The position numbers and the translations under genes are program-made. This document shows positions 16,357 to 25,821 of a stretch of DNA of 39,658 bases, piece after piece. Within the stretch, counting starts at the first letter, position 1; the number at the start of each line of letters is the position of its first letter. The stretch is from Paralimibaculum aggregatum. GTDB lineage: Bacteria > Pseudomonadota > Alphaproteobacteria > Rhodobacterales > Rhodobacteraceae. The notes under the pieces were generated by a model, which was given only the letters and a program-made list of their open reading frames with translations, ran no database searches and had not been told where the DNA came from. The stretch lies in NCBI RefSeq assembly GCF_030270585.1, contig NZ_BSYI01000050.1, positions 1-39,658 on the forward strand, given 5' to 3'.

Positions 16357-17616
16357 TCAGGGCTGCGCGCGGGCCACCGCCTCGAGCCCCTTCCGGGTGG
16401 CGGCGAGGGCGATGCGGATATCCTCCTCGGTATGCGCCGCCGAGAGGAACATGTCGTGCCAGGGGTGCATGTAGACGCCGTGGTCGAGCGCGGTGACGCA
16501 GAACAGGCTGCCCTTGGCGAGGTCGGGGTCGTCGTCGAAGAGCATCATCGGCAGCTGCGCCGGCCCGGTCTGGCGCAGCCCCAGCCCGAGTGCCGCGGCT
16601 TGCGCCGCGATGCCCTCGCGCAGCATCTGCCCCATCGCCTCCATATGCGCCACGGCGCCGATCCGATGCAGCTTGCGCAGGGTCGCCGTGGCCGCCGCCA
16701 TCGCCGCCGCGCCGCACCAGAACGAGCCGGTGACGAAGATCCGCTGCGCCGCCGCGCGCATCGCGTCGTTGCCGGTGACCGCGGCGATGGCATGGCCGTT
16801 GCCGAGCGCCTTGCTCCAGGCCGCGAGGTCGGGGCGCACGCCGAGCGGCTCCCAGCTGCCGCCGAGATGCAGGCGGAAGCCGGCGCGCACGTCGTCGAGG
16901 ATCAGCGCCGCGCCGTGGCGGTCGGCCAGCGCGCGGGCGGCGGCGGCGAAGTCCGGCCGGGTCAGCTCCTGGTCGGTGCGCGCATCGTGGCGGAAGGCGG
17001 AGACGAGGATGCCGGCGAGATCGCCCTCCGCCGCCGCCGCCGCCTCGGTCAGCGAGGCGGGATCGTTGAACTCAAAGGGCAGCAGATGCGCCCGGTCCTC
17101 GGCAGTGGTGCCGGCGGGCCAGGGCGTGCACCAGGGCGCCGAGCCGTGATAGGCGCCGCGGGCGACGAGGATCTTGCGCCGCCCGGTCTCGGCGCGGGCG
17201 ATCATCAGGCAGGCGGTGGTGGCATCGGTGCCGTTCTTGGCGAACATCGCCCAGTCGGCCGCCGGCACGGTCTCGACCATCAGCTCGGCGAGTTCGACCA
17301 GCGCCTCGCCGGGGCCGTTGGCGATGTCCATCCGGCCGCGCTGCGCCGCCGCCGCGGCCTCGACCTCCGGGTCGCCATAGCCGAGGATCATCGGCCCGAA
17401 GGCACACATGAAATCCACGTATTCGTTGCCGTCGACATCGCGGAGCCGGGTGCCGGCGGCCGAGGCGAAGAACTGCGGGTAGCCCTGCGGCAGGCGGGCG
17501 GCGTTCATGTGCCCCCACATGCCGCCGGGGATCACCCGCGCGGCGCGGGCCCGCAGCGCGGCATCGCGCGCCAGCGGGCGGGGATCGTTTCGGAACTGAG
17601 CGGGATGTCCGGCCAT
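16357..17616 (-). CDS. Class-III aminotransferase, glutamate-1-semialdehyde aminomutase-like
   Basis: A PLP-dependent fold-type I enzyme of 419 residues. The PLP lysine is in AAWSKALGNGHAIAAVTG, the cofactor-binding Asp in LILDDVRAGFR, and the phosphate loop in FAKNGTDATTACLMIARA. The N-terminus with VIPGGMWGHMNAARLPQGYP and the overall pattern resemble glutamate-1-semialdehyde 2,1-aminomutases. However, the position at the head of a transketolase operon opposite an importer argues for a catabolic transaminase or deaminating role rather than haem synthesis. The ATG at 17616 has AGAGG about 9 nt ahead. It is divergent from the GlxA-type regulator with a 145-bp shared control region. The amino donor cannot be read from sequence. 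Confidence 0.88.
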   Translation of the reverse strand: MAGHPAQFRNDPRPLARDAALRARAARVIPGGMWGHMNAARLPQGYPQFFASAAGTRLRDVDGNEYVDFMCAFGPMILGYGDPEVEAAAAAQRGRMDIANGPGEALVELAELMVETVPAADWAMFAKNGTDATTACLMIARAETGRRKILVARGAYHGSAPWCTPWPAGTTAEDRAHLLPFEFNDPASLTEAAAAAEGDLAGILVSAFRHDARTDQELTRPDFAAAARALADRHGAALILDDVRAGFRLHLGGSWEPLGVRPDLAAWSKALGNGHAIAAVTGNDAMRAAAQRIFVTGSFWCGAAAMAAATATLRKLHRIGAVAHMEAMGQMLREGIAAQAAALGLGLRQTGPAQLPMMLFDDDPDLAKGSLFCVTALDHGVYMHPWHDMFLSAAHTEEDIRIALAATRKGLEAVARAQP

Positions 17617-17761
17617 GTCTGTCCGCCTCTTCGCTGCCGGCGCGCGGCCCCTTGCGGCCCGACCGGACGCCAGCGATCATGCCGCAGGGCCGGCCTGCCA
17701 GGCTTTGCGCAATACGAAGGAAACTTGCTCTCAGGTGAAGAACCACGCAGGGCGCCAGACC
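17617..17761. promoter_or_regulatory. Divergent control region, aminotransferase operon and GlxA-type regulator
   Basis: This 145-bp gap separates the leftward aminotransferase-transketolase operon from the rightward regulator gene and must carry promoters for both. It contains TTGCGCAATAC at 17705-17715. The core TGCGCAAT recurs, on the opposite strand, at 18861-18868 in front of the ABC importer. I see no convincing -35/-10 pair. Confidence 0.4.
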
Positions 17762-18796
17762 ATGACCGAGGCGATCGACAAGACCGGGCTGATCCCCGCC
17801 GGCGCGCGCGTGCCGCCGCGGCTGCGTCGCATCGGCATCTGCATCTCGGCCAACATGTCGCTGTCCTCGGCGCTGCTGGCCTGCGAGCCGCTGCGCTCGG
17901 TCAACCGCTTCTACCAGCAGCCGGCCTATGCGCTGGTGTTCATCGGGCCGGAGCGCGCGCCGGTGCGCAGCGGCATCGGCATCGAGGTGGCGCCGACCCA
18001 TACCTTCGACGACGACGACGAGCTCGACATGGTGGTGGTGGTCGCCGCCTACGACCAGCCGGCGGCCTACAAGAAGGCGCTGCACCGCTTCCTGCGCCGC
18101 CATGCCCGGCGCGGGGTGGATCTGTGCGGCGTCGATTTCGGCGCGATCCTGATGGCCGAGGCCGGGCTGCTCGACGGCCACCGCGCGACCACGCACTGGG
18201 AGGTGATGCCGGCGGTGGTCGACCGCTTCCCGCGGGTGGAGTTCTGCGACGACGTCTTCGTGATCGACGGCAAGCGGCTCACCTGCGGCGGGCATCTCTC
18301 CTGCAACGACCTGTTCCTTGCCGTGGTGGAGCAGCAGCAGGGCGCCAAGATCGCCCGCTTCGTCGCCGCCGACATCATCTACGGCTCGGCCCGCCCCGGC
18401 GAGACCCGCCAGAGCAACCCGCTGTCCTGGGACCCGACGATCCGCAACCCGCATCTGCGCCACGCGGTCGATCTGATGGAGGAGAACATCGAGGCGCCGC
18501 TGCCGGTGCCGGAGATCGCGCGCGAGACCGGGGTCTCGCTGCGCCAGCTGCAGCTGCTCAGCCAGCAGCATTTCGGGCAGACCCTGTCGAGCCGCTATCT
18601 CGACATCCGGCTCGATGCGGCGCGGCACCTGCTGATGTATGGCGAGATGCCGATCACCGAGATCGTCGCGGCCACCGGCTTCACCTCCGCCTCGACCTTC
18701 AGCCGGGCGTTCCGCCGGCGCTTCCGCACCACCGCGCGGGAATATCGCAAGGCCTTCGTCAGCCGGATGGCGCGGCCCTATTTCACCGAGCGGTAG
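17762..18796 (+). CDS. GlxA family AraC-type transcriptional regulator
   Basis: A 344-residue regulator with a DJ-1/PfpI-like amidotransferase-fold sensor domain (about residues 20-200) and a C-terminal AraC DNA-binding domain (about 240-340) with two helix-turn-helices. The second AraC motif is ITEIVAATGFTSASTFSRAFRR. The sensor keeps the nucleophile-elbow position in GVDLCGVDFGAILMAEAGLL. Relatives (GbdR, CdhR, ArgR types) respond to betaine, carnitine or basic amino acids and activate catabolic genes, which fits a cluster with an importer and an aminotransferase. I chose the ATG at 17762; the open frame upstream overlaps the divergent gene. The ribosome site is weak. It probably controls both flanking operons. 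Confidence 0.9.
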   Translation: MTEAIDKTGLIPAGARVPPRLRRIGICISANMSLSSALLACEPLRSVNRFYQQPAYALVFIGPERAPVRSGIGIEVAPTHTFDDDDELDMVVVVAAYDQPAAYKKALHRFLRRHARRGVDLCGVDFGAILMAEAGLLDGHRATTHWEVMPAVVDRFPRVEFCDDVFVIDGKRLTCGGHLSCNDLFLAVVEQQQGAKIARFVAADIIYGSARPGETRQSNPLSWDPTIRNPHLRHAVDLMEENIEAPLPVPEIARETGVSLRQLQLLSQQHFGQTLSSRYLDIRLDAARHLLMYGEMPITEIVAATGFTSASTFSRAFRRRFRTTAREYRKAFVSRMARPYFTER

Positions 18797-18841
18797 CGCT
18801 GCGGCGGATCGCCCGCGCATTTCATCAATTCGGTAACGCCT

Positions 18842-18870
18842 CCTGCACAATTCACCCGGAATTGCGCAGG
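18842..18870. promoter_or_regulatory. Inverted repeat in front of the ABC importer, candidate operator
   Basis: CCTGCACAATTC (18842-18853) and GAATTGCGCAGG (18859-18870) form a 12-bp inverted repeat with one mismatch around a 5-base spacer. It lies 46 bp after the regulator's stop and 97 bp before the binding-protein start. It could be the binding site of the GlxA-type regulator or the 3' hairpin of its mRNA; there is no T-tract, which favours an operator. Confidence 0.5.
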
Positions 18871-18967
18871 CATACTTCCCCCTGACCGGCCCCGGCCCGT
18901 CCGGCGCCGGCAGACCGGACGACCGCCAGCAAAAAGGCGGCAGAAAACGGCATGCAGGAGGTACATG

Positions 18968-20575
18968 ATGCAACCGGGACTTCGCTTCTCACCCGCCGCA
19001 GGGCCGGCTCTGGCCGCCCTGGCCCTGCTCGGCCTCGGCGCCGGGCTGCCCGGCCCCGCCGCGGCGCAGGACGACACCATCGTCATCGCGCGCGACAACG
19101 ACTTCAACACGCTCGATCCGAGCCGCTCCTGGTGCGACAGCTGCCAGATCTACCTGACCGCGGTCTATGACCAGCTGGTCCGCGTCGGCGCCGACAACGA
19201 GACGCTGGAGCCGCGCATCGCCTCGGGCTGGACGATCTCGGAGGACGGCACCCGCTACACCTTCACGCTCGACCCGGACGCGGTGTTCAGCGACGGCTCG
19301 CCGGTGGAGGCCAAGGACGTCGCCTTCAGCCTGCTGCGGCTGAAGAACCTCAAGGCCGGCGCCTCGTTCCTGGCCGACGGCATCGCCGCCATCGACGCGG
19401 TCGACGCCAGGACCGTGGCGGTGACCCTGACCGCGCCGGACCCGGAGTTTCTCGGCAAGGTCAGCTCGCCCTATGGCGCGATCATCAATGCCGACCTCGC
19501 CGCCGAGCACGGCGCCACCGCCGGCGCGGATGCCGCCGAGACCGACCGCGGCGAGGAATGGCTGCTGGAGAACTCCGCCGGCAGCGGCGCCTACGTGCTG
19601 GAGAGCTACCGCCCGGACGACGAGCTGCGCCTCGCCGCCAACCCGAACTACTGGCGCGCCGCGCCCGACGCCTCGGCGATCGTGATCCGCGAGGTCGAGG
19701 ACGCGGTCTCGCAGATGCAGGCGCTGCAGTCCGGCGCGGTGGACATCGCCATGCAGGTCGATGCCGACACCGCCGCCACGGTCTCCGCCCCGGATGTGGT
19801 GACCGAGCTGGTGCCCTCGTTCAACTTCGTCTATGTCGCGCTCTCGCCTGGGGCCAAGGCGCTCGAGGTCGAGCTGACCCGCGAGCTGCGCGAGGCGGTG
19901 GCGCTGGCGATCGACTACGAGGGCGTGCTGGAGTTCACCACCGGCGGCGCCGCCAACCTGATCGCCTCGCCGATCCCGCCGGGCTTCCCCGGCACGAAGG
20001 GCCTGCCGATGCCGAAGCAGGACCTCGCGCGGGCGAAGGCGCTGCTCGCCGAGGCCGGGCAGCCGGACGGCTTCACGCTGATCGCGGCCTATCCGGAGAT
20101 CAACATCTACGGCGTCGATCTCTCGATCATGATGCAGAAGGTGCAGCAGGATCTCGCCGGGATCGGCGTCGAGGTGCAGCTCGAGCCGGTGACCTTCCCG
20201 GTCTGGCGCGAGCGGGTCGGCGGCGACCACATCCCGCTGACCGCGGTGTATTTCGCGCCGGACTATTACGGCAGCGGCCAGTATGCCGGCTATTTTGGCA
20301 TGATCCCCGGGGCGGGCTGGTATGGCCGCGCCGGCGGCGACGAGGTGCCGGGCCTGAAGAACGCGGCGATGATGGCGCTGATGGAGGAGGTGCGCACCGC
20401 GAGCCCCGAGGCCGCGGTGGATCTCTACCACCGGATGGCGCTCGAGATGATTTCCGACCGGGTCATCATCCCGCTGGTCAATCCGAGCCTGGTGCTGGCC
20501 TATCGCAAGGGGATCTCGGGCATGCGCTACGCGGTCTGCTGCAACCTGCCGCTCGAAGAGCTCGTCAAGGAGTGA
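18968..20575 (+). CDS. ABC transporter substrate-binding protein, family 5 (peptide/opine/nickel type)
   Basis: Periplasmic receptor, 535 residues, the usual size for SBP_bac_5. A Sec signal peptide (hydrophobic core ALAALALLGLGAG) ends at PGPAAAQ near residue 35. The SBP_bac_5 domain starts IVIARDNDFNTLDPSRSW, and the family's ANPNYWR motif is near residue 220. Two adjacent ATGs exist at 18965 and 18968; GGAGG ends three bases before the first and six before the second, so I chose the second. It is the first gene of the importer operon. A strong stem-loop separates it from the permease genes. The ligand is unknown; the cluster suggests an amine-bearing, carbohydrate-derived acid rather than a plain peptide. 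Confidence 0.92.
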   Translation: MQPGLRFSPAAGPALAALALLGLGAGLPGPAAAQDDTIVIARDNDFNTLDPSRSWCDSCQIYLTAVYDQLVRVGADNETLEPRIASGWTISEDGTRYTFTLDPDAVFSDGSPVEAKDVAFSLLRLKNLKAGASFLADGIAAIDAVDARTVAVTLTAPDPEFLGKVSSPYGAIINADLAAEHGATAGADAAETDRGEEWLLENSAGSGAYVLESYRPDDELRLAANPNYWRAAPDASAIVIREVEDAVSQMQALQSGAVDIAMQVDADTAATVSAPDVVTELVPSFNFVYVALSPGAKALEVELTRELREAVALAIDYEGVLEFTTGGAANLIASPIPPGFPGTKGLPMPKQDLARAKALLAEAGQPDGFTLIAAYPEINIYGVDLSIMMQKVQQDLAGIGVEVQLEPVTFPVWRERVGGDHIPLTAVYFAPDYYGSGQYAGYFGMIPGAGWYGRAGGDEVPGLKNAAMMALMEEVRTASPEAAVDLYHRMALEMISDRVIIPLVNPSLVLAYRKGISGMRYAVCCNLPLEELVKE

Positions 20576-20583
20576 CGCGGCCC

Positions 20584-20614
20584 GGGCGGCGCGCGAGCCC
20601 TTCGCGCGCCGCCC
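20584..20614 (+). terminator. Intercistronic stem-loop after the binding-protein gene
   Basis: A perfect 13-bp stem (20584-20596 with 20602-20614) around loop GCCCT lies just after the stop of the binding-protein gene. No T-run follows, so it is more likely an mRNA-stabilising or partially terminating element that keeps receptor levels above permease levels than a full terminator. Confidence 0.6.
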
Positions 20615-20635
20615 CCGCGCAACGGAACCCCGCCC

Positions 20636-21649
20636 ATGGCCCGCTATCTCCTCCGCCGCCTGCTCGCCATGCCGCTCCTGCTGCTCGGGGTGGCGACGGC
20701 GGCCTTCCTGCTCGGCAACGTGGTGAAGGGCGACCCGCTCGCCTCGATCCTCAACGAGCGGCAGATGAACAACCCGGAGGTGGTGGCCGCGGCCAAGGCG
20801 CGCTGGGGGCTCGACCGCTCGATGCCGGAGCGCTACGCGATCTATCTCGGCAACCTGGCGCAGGGCGATTTCGGCACCTCCTTCCGCACCAAGCGCCCGG
20901 TGATGCGCGACCTGCTCGACCGGCTGCCGGCGACGCTGGAGCTGGTGTTCTCGGCGATGCTGTTCGGCTCGGTGACCGGGATCGCCCTCGGCGTCGCCGC
21001 GGCGCACTGGCAGAACGGCCCGGCCGATCACGGCGCCCGGCTGCTGGCGCTGATCGGCTCCTCGGTGCCGGTGTTCTGGTCGAGCCTGATCGCGCTCTAT
21101 GTCTTCTCTGTGCAGCTCGGCTGGCTGCCGGGGGCGGGGCGGCTCGACGCCGCGATCCGCCCGCCGGAGAGCGTGACCGGCTTCCTCACGGTGGATGCCG
21201 CGCTGGCCGGGGACTGGCACGCCTTCGGCAACGCGCTCGGCCATCTCGTGCTGCCCTCGGTGATGCTCGGCTGGGCGGTGCTCGGGATCATCTCGCGGAT
21301 GATCCGGGCCAGCATGCTCGACGTCATGCAGCAGGACTACATCATGACCGCGCGGGCCAAGGGGGCGGGCACGCTGCGGGTGCTGCTGCGCCATGCGCTG
21401 CGCAACGCGCTGGTGCCGGCGCTGACCATCATCGGCTTCACCTTCGCCTATCTGATCACCGGGGCGATCCTGACCGAGACGGTGTTCAGCTGGCCCGGCA
21501 TCGGCTCCTATGCGGTGGACGCGGCGCGGGCGCTCGACCATCCGGCGATCATCGGCGTGACGGTGCTCGGCGCGCTCGCCTTCCTGACCGCCAACCTGCT
21601 GACCGACATCGCCTATGTCTTCGCCAACCCGCGCATCAGGCTGGGCTGA
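20636..21649 (+). CDS. ABC transporter permease, DppB type
   Basis: A 337-residue inner-membrane permease with six predicted helices. The N-terminal helix MPLLLLGVATAAFLLGNVV is followed by a periplasmic region with the WGLDRSMPERYAIYLGNL segment typical of DppB/OppB. The cytoplasmic EAA loop that docks the ATPase is around residues 225-260 (YIMTARAKGAGTLRVLLRHA). It ends LTDIAYVFANPRIRLG, the standard DppB terminus. It follows the binding-protein gene after 60 bp with a stem-loop and is followed 4 bp later by the second permease gene. The ribosome site is weak (GGAA), so translation may depend on the hairpin context. Confidence 0.92.
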   Translation: MARYLLRRLLAMPLLLLGVATAAFLLGNVVKGDPLASILNERQMNNPEVVAAAKARWGLDRSMPERYAIYLGNLAQGDFGTSFRTKRPVMRDLLDRLPATLELVFSAMLFGSVTGIALGVAAAHWQNGPADHGARLLALIGSSVPVFWSSLIALYVFSVQLGWLPGAGRLDAAIRPPESVTGFLTVDAALAGDWHAFGNALGHLVLPSVMLGWAVLGIISRMIRASMLDVMQQDYIMTARAKGAGTLRVLLRHALRNALVPALTIIGFTFAYLITGAILTETVFSWPGIGSYAVDAARALDHPAIIGVTVLGALAFLTANLLTDIAYVFANPRIRLG

Positions 21650-21653
21650 GCGG

Positions 21654-22499
21654 ATGATCTCCGGCACCCGCCCCCTGCGGCTGCGGCCGCCCGCCTTCCT
21701 CGGCGCCCGGCTGCCGCTGGCGATCGGGCTCGGGGTGATCCTGTTCTGGGTGCTGGCGGCGCTCACCGTGCAGTTCTGGCCGCTCGACCCGCCGCTCGAC
21801 ATGGTCGGCCGGCGCCTCAAGCCGCCGAGCGCCGAGCACTGGCTCGGCACCGATGCGCTGGGCCGCGACGTGCTCTCGCGCACGCTCCACGGCGCCCGCT
21901 TCTCGATCCCCATCGCGGTGGTGGTGGTGGCGGCGGCGGTGGCGCTGGGCGGCTTCCTCGGCGCCATCGCCGGCTTCTTCGGCGGGCTGCTCGGGGCGGC
22001 GATCATGCGGCTGGTCGATGTCACGCTGGCCTTCCCGCCGATCCTGCTGGCGATGGCGGTGGCGGCCTCGCTCGGCCCGGGGCTGGAGAACGCCGCGATC
22101 GCGATGATCGTGGTCTGGTGGCCGCTCTATGCCCGGCTGGTGCGGGCGCAGGTGCTCGAGGTGCGCGAGCGCGAGCATGTCGAGGCGGCGGTGGCCGCCG
22201 GCGCCGGGCCGATGCGGGTGCTGCTGCGCCACGTGCTGCCGCTGTGCTGGACCCCGGTGCTGGTCAATGCCACGATGGATTTCGGCCAGGTGGTGCTGCT
22301 CGCCGCGAGCCTCAGCTTCATCGGCCTCGGGGCGACGCCGCCGACGCCCGAATGGGGCGCGATGATCTCCGACGGCGCCAAGTACTTCTATCACTGGTGG
22401 ATCGCCTTCGGCCCCGGCATGGCGATCCTGATCGTGGTGCTGGGCTTCAACTTCGCGGGCGACGGCCTGCGCGACCTGCTCGACCCGCGGACGGAGTGA
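21654..22499 (+). CDS. ABC transporter permease, DppC type
   Basis: The second permease of the importer, 281 residues. It has the DppC-type N-terminal region, the HWLGTDALGRDVLSRTLHGA motif near residues 62-81, and the EAA loop with EREHVEAAVAAGAGPMRVLL near 170-190. The C-terminus GDGLRDLLDPRTE is characteristic. I chose the ATG at 21654, four bases after the dppB stop; the frame is open further upstream but that part overlaps dppB. The first ATPase gene begins 4 bp after its stop. Confidence 0.92.
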   Translation: MISGTRPLRLRPPAFLGARLPLAIGLGVILFWVLAALTVQFWPLDPPLDMVGRRLKPPSAEHWLGTDALGRDVLSRTLHGARFSIPIAVVVVAAAVALGGFLGAIAGFFGGLLGAAIMRLVDVTLAFPPILLAMAVAASLGPGLENAAIAMIVVWWPLYARLVRAQVLEVREREHVEAAVAAGAGPMRVLLRHVLPLCWTPVLVNATMDFGQVVLLAASLSFIGLGATPPTPEWGAMISDGAKYFYHWWIAFGPGMAILIVVLGFNFAGDGLRDLLDPRTE

Positions 22500-22503
22500 G
22501 CCG

Positions 22504-23520
22504 ATGCCAGCCGCCCCTGCCACCGACCCGCCGCTGCTCGAGATCCGCGACCTGCGGGTGCATTTCCGCACCCCGGCGGGGGTCTTCGAGGCGGTGGGCG
22601 GGATCGATCTCGACCTGACGCCCGGCGAGGTGCTGGGGCTGGTCGGCGAGAGCGGCTCGGGCAAGAGCGTGGCGATGAAGGCGGTGCTCGGCCTGCTGCC
22701 GCCGCAGGCGCGGGTGACCGGGCAGATCCGCTTCCGCGGGCGCGACCTGCTGACCCTGCCGGAGCGGGAGATGCGCCGCCTGCGCGGCGGGCGCATCGCC
22801 ATGGTGTTCCAGGACCCGCTGACCGCCTTCAACCCGGTGGTGACCATCGGCGACCAGATCGGCGAGATGCTCTGGCTGCACGACCGCGCGCTCTCGCGCA
22901 GGCAGCTGCGCGCCCGCACCGAGGAGCTGCTGGCGCTGGTCTCGATCCCCGAGCCGGGCCGGCGCATCGGCGCCTATCCGCACGAGTTCTCCGGCGGCAT
23001 GCGCCAGCGCGCGATGATCGCCATGGCGCTGGCCAACGATCCCGAGCTGCTGATCGCCGACGAGCCGACCACGGCGCTCGACGTCACCGTGCAGGCGCAG
23101 ATCCTCGACGTGCTGCGCGGGCTGCAGGCGCGGCTCGGCATCGGGCTGGTGCTGGTGACCCACGATCTCGGCGTGGTGGCCGGCATGGCCCGCGAGATCG
23201 CGGTGATGTATGCCGGGCGCATCGTCGAGGCGGCGCCGGTGGACGATCTCTTCGCCGCGCCGCGGCACCCCTATACCCGCGGGCTGATCGGCGCGGTGCC
23301 GCGGCCCGACGGCGGCGGGCGCGGGCCGCTGGTGGCGATCGAGGGCAGCCCGCCGGGGCTGACCGAGCGGCTCTCGGGCTGCGCCTTCGCGCCGCGCTGC
23401 CCGCTTGCCGCTGCCCGCTGCACGGCCGAGCGGCCGGCGCTGCGCGCGCTCGGCTCCGGCCGCGCCGCCTGCCATTTCGCCGGGGCGCCGGCCCCGGCCG
23501 CGGCGGAGGCGGCGCGATGA
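22504..23520 (+). CDS. ABC transporter ATP-binding protein, DppD type
   Basis: One of the two ATPases of the importer, 338 residues. Walker A is GESGSGKS at residues 48-55, the signature is FSGGMRQR, Walker B is [12 protein letters not shown] and the switch His follows in VLVTHDLG. The oligopeptide-type C-terminal domain with clustered cysteines ([14 protein letters not shown]), which in relatives can hold an iron-sulfur cluster, is present. Its stop overlaps the start of the second ATPase gene by 4 bp. The last eight codons lie in a 91-bp sequence repeated at the right edge of the window. Confidence 0.93.
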   Translation: MPAAPATDPPLLEIRDLRVHFRTPAGVFEAVGGIDLDLTPGEVLGLVGESGSGKSVAMKAVLGLLPPQARVTGQIRFRGRDLLTLPEREMRRLRGGRIAMVFQDPLTAFNPVVTIGDQIGEMLWLHDRALSRRQLRARTEELLALVSIPEPGRRIGAYPHEFSGGMRQRAMIAMALANDPELLIADEPTTALDVTVQAQILDVLRGLQARLGIGLVLVTHDLGVVAGMAREIAVMYAGRIVEAAPVDDLFAAPRHPYTRGLIGAVPRPDGGGRGPLVAIEGSPPGLTERLSGCAFAPRCPLAAARCTAERPALRALGSGRAACHFAGAPAPAAAEAAR

Positions 23521-23583
23521 GGGACGGCGCCGGGCCGCCGATGCTCGCGGTCGAGGATCTGGTCAAGACCTTCCCGCTCGGCA
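23493..23583 (+). repeat. Direct repeat, left copy (dppD end / dppF start)
   Basis: This 91-bp segment recurs at 39568-39658 with mismatches only at 23501 (C versus G) and 23534 (G versus C, silent). It contains the last eight codons of dppD and the first 22 of dppF. The offset between copies is 16,075 bp. Confidence 0.95.
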
Positions 23584-24542
23584 GCCGGCTGCTGACCGGG
23601 GCGCCGCTGGCCACGCTGCGGGCGGTGGACGGCGTCTCCTTCGAGATCGCCCGCGGCGAGACCTTCGGGCTGGTCGGCGAATCGGGCTGCGGCAAGTCCA
23701 CCCTCGGGCGCTGCATCCTGCGCCTGCTGCGCCCCGATGGCGGGCGGATCCGCCTCGCCGGCGACGACATCGCGGGGCTCGAGGGCCGGGCGCTGAAGGC
23801 GCTGCGCCGGCGGCTGCAGATCGTGTTCCAGGACCCCTTCGCCTCGCTGCATCCGCGGATGCGGGTGGCGCGCATCCTGGCCGAGCCGCTGATCCTCGCC
23901 GGCATCGGCGCGGCCGCCCGGCGCGCCCGCATCGCCGAGCTGCTGCGCCTCGTCAGCCTCGGCGAGGAGCATGCCCGGCGCTACCCGCACGAGCTCTCCG
24001 GCGGCCAGCGCCAGCGCGTCGGCATCGCCCGGGCGCTGGCGCTGGAGCCGGAGATGCTGGTGCTCGACGAGCCGGTCTCGGCGCTCGACGTCTCGATCCA
24101 GGCCGGGGTGCTCAACCTGCTCGACCGGCTGAAGCGCGAGCTCGGCCTCACCTATCTCTTCATCGCGCATGATCTCGCGGTGGTGCGGCACATCTCCGAC
24201 CGGGTGGCGGTGATGTATCTCGGGCGCATCGTCGAGGTGGCGCCGGCGGAGGCGCTCTACGAGGCGCCGCTGCACCCCTATACCCAGGCGCTGCTCTCGG
24301 CCGCGCCGGTGCCGGACCCGCCGAGGGAGCGGGCGCGCCGGCGCATCGTGCTGGAGGGCGACCTGCCGAGCCCGCTCGACCCGCCCTCGGGCTGCCGCTT
24401 CCGCACCCGCTGCTGGAAGGCGCAGGCGCTCTGCGCCGAGACCGCGCCGCCGCTGGCCGGCTGCGGCGCGGGCCGCGCCGTGGCCTGCCATTTCCCCGGG
24501 CCGCCGGGGGATCAGCCGGGAGGCGCCGCCGATGCCGGATGA
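23517..24542 (+). CDS. ABC transporter ATP-binding protein, DppF type
   Basis: The second ATPase, 341 residues. Walker A is GESGCGKS at residues 54-61, the signature LSGGQRQR, Walker [12 protein letters not shown], and the C-terminal oligopeptide domain has [14 protein letters not shown]. It starts in an ATGA overlap with dppD and ends inside the kinase gene (11-bp overlap), so the transporter and catabolic enzymes are one transcript. Its first 67 bases are repeated, with one silent change, at the window's right end. Confidence 0.93.
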   Translation: MRDGAGPPMLAVEDLVKTFPLGSRLLTGAPLATLRAVDGVSFEIARGETFGLVGESGCGKSTLGRCILRLLRPDGGRIRLAGDDIAGLEGRALKALRRRLQIVFQDPFASLHPRMRVARILAEPLILAGIGAAARRARIAELLRLVSLGEEHARRYPHELSGGQRQRVGIARALALEPEMLVLDEPVSALDVSIQAGVLNLLDRLKRELGLTYLFIAHDLAVVRHISDRVAVMYLGRIVEVAPAEALYEAPLHPYTQALLSAAPVPDPPRERARRRIVLEGDLPSPLDPPSGCRFRTRCWKAQALCAETAPPLAGCGAGRAVACHFPGPPGDQPGGAADAG

Positions 24543-25821
24543 GACCCGCGCCGGCCCGGCCTTCGACACCGGCGTCATCGCCGACGACCTGACCGGCGGG
24601 CTGCTGGTCGCCGGCTTCCTCGAGGCCGCCGGCATCCGCTGCCCGCTGTTCACCGCGCCGGAGCCGCTGTTCGCGCCGCCCGGCACCCCGGCCTGCGTGA
24701 TCGCGCGGCGCATCCGGCTGGCGCCGGCCGAGCAGGCGGTGACGGCCTTCGAGGTGGCGGCGCGCACGCTGCTCAGCCATCGCCCGCGGCAGCTCTACTA
24801 CAAGTACTGCGCCACCTTCGATTCCACCGATGCCGGCAATATCGGCCCCTGTGCCGAGGCGCTGCTGCGGATGACCGGGGCCGACCGGCTGGGCTTCTGC
24901 CCGGCCTTCCCGGCGGTCGGGATCACGCTCTACCAGGGCTACATGTTCCTGCGCGGCGAGCTGCTGAGCGAATCGCCCAAGCGGCACGACCCGGTCACCC
25001 CGATGCCGGACCCGCACATCCCCCGGGTGCTCGGGCGGCAGACCGGCCATTGCGTCGGCCTCGTGCCGCATGCGGTGCTGGCCGAGGGCGCCGCGGCGGT
25101 GCGGGCGCATGTCGACCGGCTGGCGGCGCGGGGCCGGCGCTTCCTCGTCTTCGATGCGCTCGACGATCGCGATGTCGCGGTCTGCGCCGAGGTGACCGCC
25201 GGCTGGCCGGCGATGACCGGGGGCGACACGCTCGCGCATCTCGCGCCGGCGGCCCGCGGCCTCGGCGGCGGGCAGCCCTATCGCGCGCCGCCGGTCGCCG
25301 GCCCCGGCGCGGTGATCGCCGGGAGCTGCGGGCCGGCGACGCTGCAGCAGCTCGCGCGCTTCGCCGCGCATCGCCCGCTGCGGCGGCTCGATCTGGTGGC
25401 GGCGGCGGCCAATCCCGGCGCCGCGGTCGGCGCGGCGCTCGACTGGGCCGGGCGGCATATCGGCGCCGGCCCGGTGGCGCTGGCGATCTCCGACGCGCCG
25501 GAGGGCGTGGCGGCGACCCAGGCGGTGCTCGGCCGGGACGAGGCGGCGCGGCTCGGCGAGCGGCTCTGCGCCGAGCTCGCGGCGGGGCTGTTCCGGCTCG
25601 GGCTGCGGCGCTTCGTGGTGGCCGGCGGCGAGACCTCGGGCGCGGTCGCCGAGGCGCTCGGCATCGAGCGGCTCGACGCGCCGCCGCCCGGCCGGCTCGG
25701 CGGCGGGCTCTGCCATGCCGCGGCACCGGAACCCATGGGCCTCTTCTTCAAGGCCGGCAAGATGGGCCCGCCCGATCTCTTCCTCGAGGCCCTCGCGACG
25801 ATGGAGACCCCCGATGGCTGA
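24532..25821 (+). CDS. Four-carbon acid sugar kinase family protein (OtnK-like, DUF1537)
   Basis: OtnK phosphorylates 3-oxo-tetronate at O4, and relatives act on threonate, erythronate or oxo-isoapionate. The 429-residue protein has both family domains. In the N-domain [19 protein letters not shown] (about 85-103), ITLYQGYMF and [16 protein letters not shown] align with OtnK; in the C-domain [10 protein letters not shown] and LFFKAGKMG bind ATP in relatives. One deviation is notable: the N-terminal ADDxTGAxD signature reads [12 protein letters not shown], without the usual Asp. The ATG at 24532 has GGAGG upstream and overlaps the dppF end. The neighbouring aldolase supports an oxo-acid-sugar phosphate intermediate. 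The exact substrate is uncertain. Confidence 0.82.
   Translation: MPDETRAGPAFDTGVIADDLTGGLLVAGFLEAAGIRCPLFTAPEPLFAPPGTPACVIARRIRLAPAEQAVTAFEVAARTLLSHRPRQLYYKYCATFDSTDAGNIGPCAEALLRMTGADRLGFCPAFPAVGITLYQGYMFLRGELLSESPKRHDPVTPMPDPHIPRVLGRQTGHCVGLVPHAVLAEGAAAVRAHVDRLAARGRRFLVFDALDDRDVAVCAEVTAGWPAMTGGDTLAHLAPAARGLGGGQPYRAPPVAGPGAVIAGSCGPATLQQLARFAAHRPLRRLDLVAAAANPGAAVGAALDWAGRHIGAGPVALAISDAPEGVAATQAVLGRDEAARLGERLCAELAAGLFRLGLRRFVVAGGETSGAVAEALGIERLDAPPPGRLGGGLCHAAAPEPMGLFFKAGKMGPPDLFLEALATMETPDG

Noticed and set aside
16357-17616. HemL, glutamate-1-semialdehyde aminomutase of haem synthesis
   Set aside because: The fold is similar, but the gene is in an operon with split transketolase opposite a catabolic regulator, so a biosynthetic role is unlikely.
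18989-22024. A 1,011-codon minus-strand open frame opposite the ABC importer genes
   Set aside because: Same antisense composition, no family motif, and it fully overlaps a well-supported binding-protein and permease gene.
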